DNA of 64,000 nt from Microbacterium maritypicum (lineage in GTDB: Bacteria; Actinomycetota; Actinomycetes; Actinomycetales; Microbacteriaceae). Shown here piece after piece: positions 33,434 through 44,632 of this stretch. The notes beneath the pieces were generated by a model that was not told the origin of the DNA, ran no database searches, and saw only the letters and a list, made by a program, of their open reading frames with translations. The DNA lies in contig NZ_WAAQ01000001.1 in the NCBI RefSeq assembly GCF_008868125.1, positions 1,984,001-2,048,000 of the forward strand, in the 5' to 3' direction. The position numbers and the translations under genes are program-made. How positions within the stretch are numbered: position 1 is the stretch's first letter; every line of letters starts with the position of its first letter.

Positions 33434-33461
33434 TTGGTGCTCGTGTCGATTCGTGTAGTAC
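33434..33461 (+). promoter_or_regulatory. Promoter of tRNA-Ala
   Basis: TTGGTG and TAGTAC separated by 16 bp, about 38 bp upstream of the tRNA. Confidence 0.5.
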
Positions 33462-33499
33462 TCTTTTCAAGTTGCTCCGGCTGGTCCGGAACAGCGTCT

Positions 33500-33572
33500 G
33501 GGCCTGTGGCGCAGCTGGTAGCGCACCTGCATGGCATGCAGGGGGTCAGGGGTTCGAGTCCCCTCAGGTCCA
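33500..33572 (+). tRNA. tRNA-Ala (GGC anticodon)
   Basis: A 73-nt cloverleaf. The acceptor stem pairs GGGCCTG with CAGGTCC (one G-T), discriminator A. The D arm has GCGCAGCTGGTAGCGC, the anticodon arm CCTGC-ATGGCAT-GCAGG with anticodon GGC, and the T arm GGTTCGAGTCC. CCA is not fully encoded. It reads Ala codons GCC and GCT. A promoter precedes it and a terminator follows. Confidence 0.96.
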
Positions 33573-33575
33573 CAG

Positions 33576-33606
33576 AAAAAGCCCCCGGTTCTCCGGGGGC
33601 TTTCTT
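33576..33606 (+). terminator. Terminator after tRNA-Ala
   Basis: GCCCCCGG and CCGGGGGC with a TTCT loop, preceded by AAAAA and followed by TTTCTT. Confidence 0.92.
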
Positions 33607-33655
33607 CGTCTCATGGGGGTCGCTCCAGTGGACGAGGACGCGATCAAGAGGCGCC

Positions 33656-34279
33656 ATGACGGAGACACCCCTCGCCTACGCGGACCGCGTGCGCACGCTC
33701 CTGGGTTATCGGACGGTGAGCGAGCTCATCGCGGACGATCACAACGTCTTCATCGACCCCTACTCCGCCCTCCTCTCCGTGCACGCTCGGATCGGGACAG
33801 GAAACGTGTTCTCACCGAACGTCCGTATCGACGCTGAATCCGACGCTCTCCGTATCGGAGACGGCAACAGGTTCTTCGAGGGCACCCGCATCGAGGCGAC
33901 CGACGGCGGGCGCGTGAGCATCGGTGCCGACAACGAGTTCGGCCCGCACGCCGTTGCCCTCCTCGCGAATCGTCACGATGCCGTGATCACCGTCGGCAGT
34001 CGAGTGCGTCTCATCGGGAGGATCGACCTCGCGGGCGCTTCTACGCTGGGCGATGGATCGCAGATCCTCGGCGACGTCACCGCGGTGAACGTCTCGCTCG
34101 TCGGCGGCGGGAGCCACCGCGACCCCGACCCTGACCTGCGCGGCGCCGTGCTCAAGGGACGGGGCCGCGCCACCGGACTCACGCTGGCTCGCGGCCACGT
34201 CATCAATGCAGACGGTGATTTCGCCACCGCAGCCGTAGAGGCTCAATCGGTCTATCACCCCCGCCCCGCCGTCGACTGA
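33656..34279 (+). CDS. Left-handed beta-helix (hexapeptide-like) protein of unknown function
   Basis: This 207-residue protein has repeating short strands (GTGNVFSPNVRIDAES, RIGDGNRFFEGTRIEA, SIGADNEFGPHAVAL, LGDGSQILGDVTAVN) typical of hexapeptide-repeat or LbetaH folds used by acyltransferases and carbonic-anhydrase-like proteins. No catalytic His can be singled out. The start at 33656 follows AAGAGG. It lies alone between the tRNA terminator and the HTH regulator. Confidence 0.75.
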   Translation: MTETPLAYADRVRTLLGYRTVSELIADDHNVFIDPYSALLSVHARIGTGNVFSPNVRIDAESDALRIGDGNRFFEGTRIEATDGGRVSIGADNEFGPHAVALLANRHDAVITVGSRVRLIGRIDLAGASTLGDGSQILGDVTAVNVSLVGGGSHRDPDPDLRGAVLKGRGRATGLTLARGHVINADGDFATAAVEAQSVYHPRPAVD

Positions 34280-34311
34280 CCTGTCGACCGTGAGGCGGCG
34301 AGGCCACGCTG

Positions 34312-34343
34312 TTGACCATTATCACTATCAATACTGATAGCGT
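34312..34343 (+). promoter_or_regulatory. Promoter and operator of the HTH regulator
   Basis: TTGACC (34312-34317), a perfect dyad CTATCA-ATAC-TGATAG (34325-34340), and TAGCGT (34338-34343) placed 6 nt before the GTG. The dyad overlaps the -10, so the regulator probably represses itself and perhaps the operon downstream. The TTGACC-TAGCGT spacing of 20 is long, so the -35 is uncertain. Confidence 0.6.
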
Positions 34344-34349
34344 TGCGAT

Positions 34350-34934
34350 GTGGCTACTTCTTCGGCACTTCTGCATCCGGTTCGCCTTCGTATCGTCCAG
34401 ACGCTGCTGGGCGAGGAGGAACTCACGACGCACCAGCTTCATGAGCGCTTGGCCGACATCCCGATCGCCACCCTCTACCGGCACGTCGGCCACTTGGTCA
34501 CGCACGAGCTGATCGAGGTGGCAGATGAGCAGCAGGTTCGAGGAGCGAGCGAGAGGACCTATCGCCTCTCCCCGAGTTTCGCCAACCCCTCAGCGGAGGA
34601 ACTGAACTCCCTGAGCAACGAGGAGCTGCTGACGGCGTTCACGGTCTTCACCTCCGGACTGATCCGCGACTTCAGCGACTATCTGCACGCCGGAGACCCG
34701 GACCTGCACGCCGATCGGGTCAGTTTCGCTCAGGCGTCCTTCTGGGCCAGCGACGAGGAGGTCGATGAGTTCGGGCGCACCCTCATGACGGCACTCGAAG
34801 GCGTGCTGACCAACGAACCGTCCACGGGTCGCCGCCGTCGCACTCTCAGCACGGTTCTGATGCCGCGCGAAACCGCCCCCGGCGGCGATGCGCGTCGGGG
34901 CAGCACTCCGAAGAGCGCGGAGCCGAACGGCTGA
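34350..34934 (+). CDS. Winged helix-turn-helix transcriptional regulator (ArsR/HTH_20-like)
   Basis: This 194-residue protein has an N-terminal winged helix: LLHPVRLRIVQTLLGEEELT, then THQLHERLADIPIATLYRHVGHLVTHELIEV, and the wing RTYRL. The C-terminal half (SGLIRDFSDYL, a helical region) may sense a ligand or dimerise. The GTG start is leaderless and lies next to a dyad operator. It precedes a PLDc_N-ABC operon that it probably controls. The last 20 residues are disordered and basic. Confidence 0.85.
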   Translation: MATSSALLHPVRLRIVQTLLGEEELTTHQLHERLADIPIATLYRHVGHLVTHELIEVADEQQVRGASERTYRLSPSFANPSAEELNSLSNEELLTAFTVFTSGLIRDFSDYLHAGDPDLHADRVSFAQASFWASDEEVDEFGRTLMTALEGVLTNEPSTGRRRRTLSTVLMPRETAPGGDARRGSTPKSAEPNG

Positions 34935-35067
34935 GCGATATCGACGTCGCGAAGGCGGCGAGTCAGTGGTGGGTTGCCGCCCACCGCTGATTCAGCTCGC
35001 CCGGCGTGGCTCGTGCAGCACCCGCGCACCCGGCCACGGCCATCCTCTGAAAGAAAGGGAAGTCCTT

Positions 35068-35301
35068 GTGAACCCCGTGAACTTCGACACGTCGATGCTC
35101 CTCCCCCTCATGCCTGTTCTCGTCCTCGTGGCCGTGCTCATCGGATGGTCACTCGTCGACATCATCCGCAGGCCCGTCGAGCATCTCCCCAAGTGGGCGT
35201 GGGTATTGATCGTGCTGTTCGCCGTCCCGGTCGGCGCGGTCATCTACATCATCATCGGCCGAGCCCAGGACGAGAGACTCAGAGACGAGGACCTGCGGTG
35301 A
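35068..35301 (+). CDS. Small membrane protein with PLDc_N domain (YxlE-like)
   Basis: This 77-residue protein has two membrane helices: LMPVLVLVAVLIGWSLVDII and WAWVLIVLFAVPVGAVIYII, ending GRAQDERLRDED. This is the phospholipase D-nuclease N-terminal (PLDc_N) module without any nuclease. In Bacillus subtilis YxlE is the same kind of protein, next to the ABC genes yxlF and yxlG. The GTG at 35068 follows AAAGGGAAG, and the stop overlaps the ATPase start (GTGA). Confidence 0.82.
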   Translation: MNPVNFDTSMLLPLMPVLVLVAVLIGWSLVDIIRRPVEHLPKWAWVLIVLFAVPVGAVIYIIIGRAQDERLRDEDLR

Positions 35302-36215
35302 CCGCGGCGCTGAAGGTCGGAGACCTCACCCGTATCTACCCGGGCGGTGGCGGCATCCGTGGCATCGACTTCACCGCTGACGAACGCGCCGTGACGGCCG
35401 TCATCGGGCCCAACGGAGCCGGAAAGACGGTCCTGTTCAGCATCATCGCAGGCCTCGCCCGGCCCGAGTCGGGCACCGTCGAGTTCGCCTCGCCGAACGC
35501 ACGTGTGGCGTATTGCCCTGACGTGCCCCAGTTCGAGTCCTGGCTCACCGCACTCGAAGTGGTGGAGATCTCCCTCGCGATGTCACGCAGACGCGAAGAC
35601 CGAGCGCGAATCGTTCGTGAGACCGCACGGGAGGCCCTCGAGGCGTGCGGCCTCGGATCGGTGAAGGATCGTCGTGTCGCAGACTTCTCGCGCGGCATGC
35701 TCCAACGCCTCGGCATCGCGGCAGCGCTGGTCACGGATCCGGAGATCCTGATCCTCGATGAGCCGAACAGCGCGCTCGACCCCATCGGCCGCGCCGACGT
35801 GCGCGGGATCATCACCGCGCAGAAGCGCCACCGCTGCATCCTGCTCTCCAGCCACATGCTCAGCGAAGTCGAACAGCTTGCCGACCACATCGTCGTCATC
35901 GACCAAGGGCGCGTCATCACCCAGGGAACGACGGCGTCGATCCTCACTGAGGGCATCGCGCCCGTCTGGACGATCCGCCTCGGCGCCCCCGCACAGATCA
36001 GCGCTGCCGACCTTGCGGTTGCTGTCCCTGAAGCGCGCTTCGAGTTCGACGCGGACATGCTGTGCACGGTCCGCTTCCCCCGCTTCGAATCAGCCGCCGA
36101 ACACCTGGTGACCGCCCTGCAGACCCTCCGCACGCCCATCATCGAGGTCACTCTGCGCGATCGCGACCTCGACGCGTCATTCGCCCGCATCGTCCAGAAC
36201 CAGGAACACCGATGA
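35298..36215 (+). CDS. ABC transporter ATP-binding protein (YxlF-like)
   Basis: This 305-residue ATPase has Walker A GPNGAGKT, signature DFSRGMLQRLGIAAAL (SRGM in place of SGGQ), Walker B ILILDEPNSALD and the switch LLSSHMLSE. The C-terminal 90 residues are the accessory domain of drug- or antimicrobial-peptide-export ATPases. It is coupled on both sides (GTGA with the PLDc_N gene, ATGA with the permease). Probably an exporter for self-protection against an envelope-active compound. Confidence 0.9.
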   Translation: MTAALKVGDLTRIYPGGGGIRGIDFTADERAVTAVIGPNGAGKTVLFSIIAGLARPESGTVEFASPNARVAYCPDVPQFESWLTALEVVEISLAMSRRREDRARIVRETAREALEACGLGSVKDRRVADFSRGMLQRLGIAAALVTDPEILILDEPNSALDPIGRADVRGIITAQKRHRCILLSSHMLSEVEQLADHIVVIDQGRVITQGTTASILTEGIAPVWTIRLGAPAQISAADLAVAVPEARFEFDADMLCTVRFPRFESAAEHLVTALQTLRTPIIEVTLRDRDLDASFARIVQNQEHR

Positions 36216-36973
36216 CCCTCATCCTCGCCTCGGCCCGCGTCGAGACGCGACGCCTCATCCGTTCCGGAGCGCTGATCGGTCTGCTTGCCGTGTTCGCGTT
36301 CTTCGGACTCTCCGGCCCCGCCCTCGCGCTCTACATGCCCGAGTTGCTGGCCGCTGCCGCCGGCACCGAGCAACTCACCATCGAAGCTGCCGACGCCACC
36401 CCGGTGGACGGGATCGCATTGTTCAACCAGAGCGCCATGCAACTCGGTCTCATTCTGGCTGTCGCCCTCGCGATCACCTCCATGAGTTGGGACACCCGCC
36501 CCGGCTCTTCGATCTTCTACCGCACCCGGGTCAGACACCTCGCCCCGCTGATGCTGCCCCGCCTCGTCATCAACTGGATCGCGGCCGTCGGGAGCTACGC
36601 CGGGGCCCTGCTGCTCGCTGCCGCACTCACCACGGTGTTCCTCGGTCCGATCGACAGCGGGCTGATCATCACTGTCGGCGTGGCGTCGGCGCTCTACCTC
36701 GTCATGGCGATGAGCATCGGATACCTCATCATGGCGCTGACCAGGCGCACCGCCCCCGCGATCGCCGCCGCGACCCTGCTGATGCTGGTACTGCCGCTGC
36801 TGAGCAGCGTCGACGCACTGGCTACCTGGGCTCCGACGACGCTGCTCACTGCATCAGGCGTCGGACTCGCGGACCTCGCGGCGCCGCTGCTCTCGGCGGC
36901 AGCCGTCTCCGTCGGATGCGTGATCACTGCCGGTCTCATCTCGAACCGGCAGAGCCTTCGACGCGACGCATAG
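36212..36973 (+). CDS. ABC transporter permease (YxlG/ABC-2 type)
   Basis: This 253-residue protein has about six membrane helices (LIGLLAVFAFFGLSGPALAL; GLILAVALAITSM; a run near ALYLVMAMSIGYLIMAL) and the start MTLILASARVETRRLIRSGAL usual for ABC-2 permeases. It pairs with the upstream ATPase, whose stop overlaps its ATG. A terminator follows at 37060. Confidence 0.85.
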   Translation: MTLILASARVETRRLIRSGALIGLLAVFAFFGLSGPALALYMPELLAAAAGTEQLTIEAADATPVDGIALFNQSAMQLGLILAVALAITSMSWDTRPGSSIFYRTRVRHLAPLMLPRLVINWIAAVGSYAGALLLAAALTTVFLGPIDSGLIITVGVASALYLVMAMSIGYLIMALTRRTAPAIAAATLLMLVLPLLSSVDALATWAPTTLLTASGVGLADLAAPLLSAAAVSVGCVITAGLISNRQSLRRDA

Positions 36974-37059
36974 GTCGCGTGTGAGCGTGTCCGTGCGGCC
37001 CGTCGCACGCGGTTTCCCCGAGCGCCTCGGTCGATGGAGCACTCCACAGGCGAACGACG

Positions 37060-37096
37060 AAGCGCACCCCTCGTTGATCGAGGGGTGCGCTTCTCC
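37060..37096 (+). terminator. Terminator after the ABC operon
   Basis: AAGCGCACCCCTC pairs perfectly with GAGGGGTGCGCTT over 13 bp, followed by CTCC. It lies between the permease and a convergent gene and may serve both strands. Confidence 0.75.
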
Positions 37097-37123
37097 GCGG
37101 CGGCCAGCGCCTCGTGCGGTCGA

Positions 37124-37408
37124 CTACGTCGCCAGCAGCGGCGGCCGATGGGGAATGGAGATCGGACGTGTGGCCCTGCTCGAACCACGCATCCGCTCGA
37201 CGTCCTCGAGCACCTCGAAAACGGTCCCGTATCGGGTGGCGAGAGGCAGGTCGCGCAACCAGGTCACTTCGACTTCTGTTTCGGCGAGCTCGTACACGCA
37301 CGCGACCACGTGGCGTGGATCGTTGGGCGAGTAACGAAGGTCGTTGATCACCCACTCCGATGCCGTGATGCGATTCAGCATGAAACGCGGATCCGGAAGT
37401 TCAGACAT
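37124..37408 (-). CDS. Conserved hypothetical protein
   Basis: This 94-residue soluble protein starts MSELPDPRFMLNRITASEWV and has conserved-looking blocks INDLRYSPNDPRHVVACVYE and EVEVTWLRDLPLATRY. GGAGGG lies 8 nt before the ATG. Upstream is a 7-bp inverted repeat (ACTCTCT/AGAGAGT, 37425-37444) that could be an operator. No known function; I recall similar short proteins in other Microbacteriaceae. Confidence 0.75.
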   Translation of the reverse strand: MSELPDPRFMLNRITASEWVINDLRYSPNDPRHVVACVYELAETEVEVTWLRDLPLATRYGTVFEVLEDVERMRGSSRATRPISIPHRPPLLAT

Positions 37409-37542
37409 GTGGGGGCCCTCCAGGACTCTCTCTCCCTAGAGAGTGCGCCACGAACCGTTGCCGGGGAAGCCCCTTGACACCACGCGAGGACGGTGCCGTC
37501 GGTGGATTCGGTCGCGGCACGGGCGCGGAGAACCGCGACGAT

Positions 37543-38232
37543 TCAGCGGCCCGGTCGCACCGTGAGGTCGGTGATCTCCGCGTCGCGAGGGAGGTCGAGC
37601 GCAGTGAGGATCGTCGTGACGACGGCCTCCGGGGTGATGAAGCGGCCGGCGTCGTACTCCTGCCCCTCCTGCTGATGCACGCGCTCCTGCATCGGAGTGG
37701 CGGTGCGCCCGGGGTAGATCGAGGTCACCCGCACGCCGTGCTGGGCCTCTTCCGCCCGCAGCGCATCGGCGAGGGCCCTGAGCCCGTGCTTCGATGCCGC
37801 ATACGCCGACCATCCGGCGTTGGCACGGAGCCCGGCGCCCGAGTTCACGAACACGACCTGACCCTGAGACACGCGCAACACCGGCAGCAGGAGGCGCGTG
37901 AGCTCCGCGGGCGCGATGAGGTTGACCGCGAGCTGCTGCTCCCAGAGTGAGGGGGCGAGGTCGGCGACGTCACCGAGATCGACGACGCCGGCGACGTGCA
38001 CCAGCGAGTCGATGCGGTCTGGCAGATGCTGCTTCGACAGCGCCCACGACAGACGGCCGGGCTGCGCGAGGTCGCCGACGAGGACGGATGCGCCGGGGAG
38101 CTCTTCCGCGATCTGCCGGGCACGCCCAGCGTCACGGACCAGCGCCACCACGCCGTCGCCACGGGACAGCAGTCGACGGGCGAGAACCGCGCCGATGCCG
38201 GAGCCCGCACCCGTGATCAGGTGCGTCGACAT
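37543..38232 (-). CDS. Short-chain dehydrogenase/reductase
   Basis: This 229-residue classical SDR has LITGAGSGIGAVLA (cofactor), NSGAG in the active-site strand, and YAASKHGLRALADAL (YxxxK), then YPGRTATPM. Acts on an unknown substrate with NAD(P)H. The ATG at 38232 follows the rsfS stop by 1 nt, so it is the last gene of the nadD-rsfS operon; a longer frame to 38304 would overlap rsfS. Confidence 0.92.
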   Translation of the reverse strand: MSTHLITGAGSGIGAVLARRLLSRGDGVVALVRDAGRARQIAEELPGASVLVGDLAQPGRLSWALSKQHLPDRIDSLVHVAGVVDLGDVADLAPSLWEQQLAVNLIAPAELTRLLLPVLRVSQGQVVFVNSGAGLRANAGWSAYAASKHGLRALADALRAEEAQHGVRVTSIYPGRTATPMQERVHQQEGQEYDAGRFITPEAVVTTILTALDLPRDAEITDLTVRPGR

Positions 38233-38233
38233 G

Positions 38234-38614
38234 TCAGCTGGGGTCTGCGGCGGGCTCGGCCACGTCGATCGGAACGACGGGGCAGTCCTTCCAGAGACGC
38301 TCAAGACCGTAGTAGACGCGCTCCTCCTGGTGGAAGACGTGCACGATCAGGTCGCCGAAATCGAGCAGCACCCACCGGGCTTCTGCACGTCCCTCGCGTC
38401 GTACCCGCTTGTGGCCCGACTCGATCAGTCGGTCCTCGATCTCATCGGCGATCGCGGCGACGTTGCGCTCGCTGTTTCCGGTGACGAGCAGGAAGATGTC
38501 CACGAGCGGAAGCGGCTCGGAGACGTTGAGCGCAACGAGATCCTCTCCACCCTTGTCGATGGCGGCTTGTGCTGCGAGGCGCAGCATCTCTTCGGCGGTT
38601 TCAGGTGATTGCAT
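38234..38614 (-). CDS. rsfS: Ribosomal silencing factor RsfS
   Basis: This 126-residue protein matches RsfS, which binds L14 and blocks subunit joining in starved cells: VALNVSEPLPLVDIFLLVTGNSERNVAAIADEIED and ARWVLLDFGDLIVHVFHQEERVYYGLERLW. Its ATG overlaps the preceding stop (TGATG). The order nadD, membrane protein, rsfS is usual for Microbacteriaceae. Confidence 0.95.
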   Translation of the reverse strand: MQSPETAEEMLRLAAQAAIDKGGEDLVALNVSEPLPLVDIFLLVTGNSERNVAAIADEIEDRLIESGHKRVRREGRAEARWVLLDFGDLIVHVFHQEERVYYGLERLWKDCPVVPIDVAEPAADPS

Positions 38615-39813
38615 CAGAACACATTCGTGGTGATGGCGATGATGACGACGACACCGACAGCGAGGGCGAGGCCTCCGGCGACGATCGCCAGGGTGATCAT
38701 CAGCCGGTTGCCCTTCTCAGGCGCCGGCGGACGGATCACCTCGCCGGCGGGCTTGATGGTGCTGACCGCCGAGCTGGCGGCGATCGGCGTGGGGGACGAC
38801 GCGGGAGGAAGCTCGCCGTCGATGAGAACAGCGTCGACGTCCTTGCCGTCGGTGGTTCCGAGAGCATGGCCCTGCGAGCCCATGCCCTGCGGCAGTTCGT
38901 ATGACCCGGTGACGAGGATCTCGCCGGTGGAGGCGACGGGGCCGGAGAGCGATCCTTCGCCCGGAGACGGGGTGAAGATCAGGGCGTTCGGCGCGGAGTG
39001 CTGCGAACCGGTCGAGTCGCCCACGGTGAGCAGTTCGTCGAACGACGGGCGGAACGGCGCATGCGGGTCCGGAGCATCGGCGAGGAGCCCCTCACCGAAG
39101 GCGGGGTTGACCGTGGGGCGAACCTCGGCGTCATCGTCGTCGTCGTCATCGGCATCGTCGACGTCGGCGAGCACGTCGTCGGCATCTTCGTCGGAACCGT
39201 CGGCGTCCTCCGTCACGAGGCCGAGAGCCGAAGCCACGTCCTCGTCGTGCGCCGACTCCTCAGCTTGCTCATCAGCGACCTCGAGCGGAACTTCGCCCAC
39301 CGACTCCGCGGCGACGGATGCGCTCACGGGTGCGATGGCGGCCTCGTCGTCGATGTCGTCGTCGTCGCCGGGCTCTTCGTTCCTGGTGAAGTCCGGGACA
39401 CCCGACACGATCTCCGCAGGAGCGTCAGCATCGTCCGCGATGGCGGCGGTCGACTCGACGGGGTTCTCCTCCGGCGCGTGGTCGGCAGGCTGCTCCGACT
39501 CCGTGTCGTCGGAATCCTCTGCAGCATCGTCGTCGGCGATGACCGGAACCGAGGCGGTGCGGACCTTCTCCAGCTCACGTGCCTGACGACGCGTCAGGGG
39601 TGCATCGCCGTTCGCCTCGTCGGCGTTCGACGTCGGTGCCGGCGCGACCTCGACGGGTTCGACAGCACGGGGCAGCGGCGGCACGGGGGGTGCCGCCTCA
39701 GCCGCCGCAGCGGCCTCTTCGTTGGAGATGACCGGGGTCGATCCCGTCAGCCGGATCTCCCGCAGCTGCTTTCGCGTCAGCGGACCCTGCTCCTGCTGAT
39801 CCGATGTACTCAT
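38614..39813 (-). CDS. Acidic, disordered, tail-anchored membrane protein
   Basis: This 399-residue protein is mostly disordered and very acidic, with an Asp run ([12 protein letters not shown]). Two related basic motifs occur near the N terminus ([14 protein letters not shown] and [15 protein letters not shown]). One helix near the C terminus ([23 protein letters not shown]) would anchor it with its bulk in the cytoplasm. It overlaps nadD (ATGA) upstream and rsfS (TGATG) downstream, so it is tightly co-translated. Function unknown. Confidence 0.85.
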   Translation of the reverse strand: MSTSDQQEQGPLTRKQLREIRLTGSTPVISNEEAAAAAEAAPPVPPLPRAVEPVEVAPAPTSNADEANGDAPLTRRQARELEKVRTASVPVIADDDAAEDSDDTESEQPADHAPEENPVESTAAIADDADAPAEIVSGVPDFTRNEEPGDDDDIDDEAAIAPVSASVAAESVGEVPLEVADEQAEESAHDEDVASALGLVTEDADGSDEDADDVLADVDDADDDDDDDAEVRPTVNPAFGEGLLADAPDPHAPFRPSFDELLTVGDSTGSQHSAPNALIFTPSPGEGSLSGPVASTGEILVTGSYELPQGMGSQGHALGTTDGKDVDAVLIDGELPPASSPTPIAASSAVSTIKPAGEVIRPPAPEKGNRLMITLAIVAGGLALAVGVVVIIAITTNVF

Positions 39814-40415
39814 GCCTTGCTCCGATACAGATGATGCTTCGCGATGTACTGAACGACCCCATCAGGGACCAGATACCAGACCGGCTGATCGTCGCGAACG
39901 CGTTCACGGCAGTCCGTCGACGAGATCGACAGCGCCGGCACTTCGAGTTGGCTGACGTTGTCGCTCGGGAGGCCGTCGGTGCTCAGGACATGTCCGGGGC
40001 GTGAGACCGCGACGAAGTGGGCCAACTCCCACAACTCATCATGGTCCCTCCAACTGAGAATTTGCGCCACGGCGTCGGCACCGGTGATGAAGAAGAGCTC
40101 CGCATCCGGACGATCGCGCTTCAGATCGCGCAGCGTATCGATCGTGTAGGTGGGGCCCTCGCGGTCGATGTCGACGCGGCTGACCGTGAACTGCGGGTTC
40201 GAGGCGGTGGCGATCACCGTCATGAGATAGCGATGCTCGCTCGGCGAGACGCCCGACTTCTGCCACGGGTGTCCGGTCGGCACGAATACGACCTCGTCGA
40301 GACCGAGGGAGTTCGCGACTTCGCTGGCTGCGACCAGGTGGCCGTGATGGATGGGGTCGAACGTGCCGCCCATCACGCCGATGCGCGGGGTGCGCGTGGT
40401 CGCAGCGTCGTTCAT
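39810..40415 (-). CDS. nadD: Nicotinate-mononucleotide adenylyltransferase
   Basis: This 201-residue nucleotidyltransferase makes nicotinate adenine dinucleotide in NAD synthesis. Motifs: [15 protein letters not shown] with the HxGH catalytic site, [28 protein letters not shown], and the C-terminal [10 protein letters not shown] (ISST[DE]IR). The stop overlaps the next start (ATGA). It follows the small membrane protein gene. Confidence 0.96.
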   Translation of the reverse strand: MNDAATTRTPRIGVMGGTFDPIHHGHLVAASEVANSLGLDEVVFVPTGHPWQKSGVSPSEHRYLMTVIATASNPQFTVSRVDIDREGPTYTIDTLRDLKRDRPDAELFFITGADAVAQILSWRDHDELWELAHFVAVSRPGHVLSTDGLPSDNVSQLEVPALSISSTDCRERVRDDQPVWYLVPDGVVQYIAKHHLYRSKA

Positions 40416-40421
40416 GGGGGC

Positions 40422-40646
40422 CTAGTGGCCGTGTCCCGCCTCGTGACCGTCCTTGCCGTGCTGCGCAGCCCAGGCCTCGGCCTTCGCCGAGTGACGGTTG
40501 GCGACGTTCTTGTAGGAGAAGGTCACCAGTCCGAGGAAGGCGAACACGACCGCAGCGATGGCTCCGAAGATCACCGTTTCGAGCGCGACGTTGCCGTGGT
40601 GCTCGGTTTCGGCAGCGGCCATCGCGATCTGTGCGACGAGGTTCAT
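40422..40646 (-). CDS. Small His-rich-tail membrane protein
   Basis: This 74-residue protein starts MNLVAQIAMAAAETEHHGNV, has one membrane helix (VIFGAIAAVVFAFLGLVTF) and a polar tail ending HGKDGHEAGHGH, which could bind metal. GGAG lies 8 nt before the ATG at 40646. It lies between proA and nadD; similar short genes at this place are common in the family. No known role. Confidence 0.75.
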   Translation of the reverse strand: MNLVAQIAMAAAETEHHGNVALETVIFGAIAAVVFAFLGLVTFSYKNVANRHSAKAEAWAAQHGKDGHEAGHGH

Positions 40647-40711
40647 CCTGACTCCGTTTCGTGGCGTGCTGTTCGGGATCCTGTGATGTACAGCGTCCCC
40701 CAGTCTAGCCC

Positions 40712-41965
40712 TCAGCCGCGGGTCTGCCCCGCCCCACGCGCGAGCCATTTCGTGCTGGTCAGCTCCGACAGGCCCATCGGCCCCCGCGCATGCAGCTTCT
40801 GGGTGGAGATGCCGACCTCCGCGCCGAAGCCGAACTCGGCGCCGTCGGTGAAGCGGGTCGAGGTGTTCACCATCACGACGGCCGAGTCCACCTCGGCGAG
40901 GAAGCGCTCCGCATTGCGCGAGTCGGTCGTGATGATCGATTCCGTGTGACCCGTGCTGTATCGGCGGATGTGATCGAGCGCCTCATCGAGGGAGTCGACG
41001 ACCTTCATCGCGATGTCGAGGCTCAGGTACTCGGTCTCCCAGTCGTCCTCGACCGCGGGGATCACGTTGGAGACGAGACCGGCGACCATGTCGTCGCCGT
41101 GGATCGCGACCCCTTCGCTCTGCAGCGCGCTGGCCACCAGGGGGATCAGACGCGGAGCCGCCTGACGATGCACCAGAACGGTCTCCACCGCGTTGCACAC
41201 GCTCGGGCGCTGGACCTTGGCGTTCACGACGATGTCACTCGCCCAGTCGTCCGGCGCCGTCTCGTCGAGGAAGATGTGGACGTTGCCCGCTCCGGTCTCG
41301 ATGACGGGCACGGTCGACTCCGTGACGACCGCCTCGATGAGGCCGGCACTCCCCCGCGGGATCAGGACATCGATGAAGCCACGACCGTGCATGAGCGCCT
41401 TCGCGCCGTCACGACCGAAGTCGTCCACGGTCTGGATCGCCTCGGGCGTGAGTCCAGCGTTCTGCACGGCGCTGCGCATGACGTCGACGAGGACGGTGTT
41501 GGAGTCGCGGGCGGCACTCCCGCCGCGCAGCACCACGGCGTTGCCGGAACGCAGCGCGAGCGCGGCGATGTCGACCGTCACGTTGGGGCGGGCCTCGTAG
41601 ATCGCGCCGACCACACCGAACGGCACGCGCACCTGCTCGAGAGCTACGCCGTTGGGCATCCGGTGTCCGCCGACCACGCGGCCGACGGGATCTGCGAGAG
41701 CGGCCACCTCGCGCACAGCCGCGGCGAGGGCCGCCACGCGCTTGTCGTCGAGACGCAGCCGGTCGATGAGCGACTCCCCGATGCCGTCCTCGCGTCCGCG
41801 GGCGATGTCGCGACCGTTCGCCTCGATGATGCGCGGCGCCGCATCCAGAAGCGACACGGCGATGGATTCGAGCACACGGGCCTTGTCATCGCTCGTGAGC
41901 GCTGCCGTGGCGCGGGAGGCCTCTTTGGCGCGCTCGAGGCGTGCCTGCGGGGTCTGGTCGGTCAT
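40712..41965 (-). CDS. proA: Gamma-glutamyl phosphate reductase
   Basis: This 417-residue enzyme carries out the second step of proline synthesis. Motifs: PFGVVGAIYEARPNVTVD, ALRSGNAVVLRGGSAA, the catalytic Cys in RPSVCNAVETVLVHR and EFGFGAEVGIST. Leaderless: TAAACT ends 6 nt before the ATG and overlaps the stop of proB, so proA has its own promoter within the proB-proA unit. Confidence 0.96.
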   Translation of the reverse strand: MTDQTPQARLERAKEASRATAALTSDDKARVLESIAVSLLDAAPRIIEANGRDIARGREDGIGESLIDRLRLDDKRVAALAAAVREVAALADPVGRVVGGHRMPNGVALEQVRVPFGVVGAIYEARPNVTVDIAALALRSGNAVVLRGGSAARDSNTVLVDVMRSAVQNAGLTPEAIQTVDDFGRDGAKALMHGRGFIDVLIPRGSAGLIEAVVTESTVPVIETGAGNVHIFLDETAPDDWASDIVVNAKVQRPSVCNAVETVLVHRQAAPRLIPLVASALQSEGVAIHGDDMVAGLVSNVIPAVEDDWETEYLSLDIAMKVVDSLDEALDHIRRYSTGHTESIITTDSRNAERFLAEVDSAVVMVNTSTRFTDGAEFGFGAEVGISTQKLHARGPMGLSELTSTKWLARGAGQTRG

Positions 41966-41974
41966 CCGCCTAGT

Positions 41975-44259
<2,285 letters not shown>

Positions 44260-44305
44260 CTAGTCCTCTGGGTTGCTGTGCGTTTTCGGAGGGCAGATAC
44301 ACGGA

Positions 44306-44329
44306 CGGGGCGAGCCGAAGCCCGCCCCG
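44306..44329 (-). terminator. Hairpin between rpmA and obg (attenuator-like)
   Basis: CGGGGCGGGC pairs with GCTCGCCCCG around a TTCG loop (one G-T), followed by TCCGTGT. With no clear U-run it probably reduces rather than stops read-through from the ribosomal protein genes into obg. Confidence 0.55.
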
Positions 44330-44356
44330 AACCGGATATCTAGTGTCGCGCTGTGA

Positions 44357-44614
44357 TCACTCAGCTGCGGCGACGATGTTGACGACCTTGCGGCCGCCCT
44401 TCGCGCCGAACTGGACCGCACCGGCGGCCAGAGCGAACAGCGTGTCGTCGCCGCCACGGCCGACGTTGACGCCGGGGTGGAAGTGCGTGCCGCGCTGGCG
44501 GACGATGATCTCGCCGGCGAGGACCTGCTGACCGCCGAAGCGCTTCACGCCGAGGCGCTGAGCGTTGGAGTCACGACCGTTACGGGTTGAGCTTGCGCCC
44601 TTTTTATGTGCCAT
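44357..44614 (-). CDS. rpmA: 50S ribosomal protein L27
   Basis: This 85-residue basic protein reads [20 protein letters not shown] and continues with [12 protein letters not shown], the typical L27. L27 lines the peptidyl-transferase centre. It lies 18 bp after rplU. Confidence 0.97.
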   Translation of the reverse strand: MAHKKGASSTRNGRDSNAQRLGVKRFGGQQVLAGEIIVRQRGTHFHPGVNVGRGGDDTLFALAAGAVQFGAKGGRKVVNIVAAAE

Positions 44615-44632
44615 GTCCTAATCCCCTCGGGC

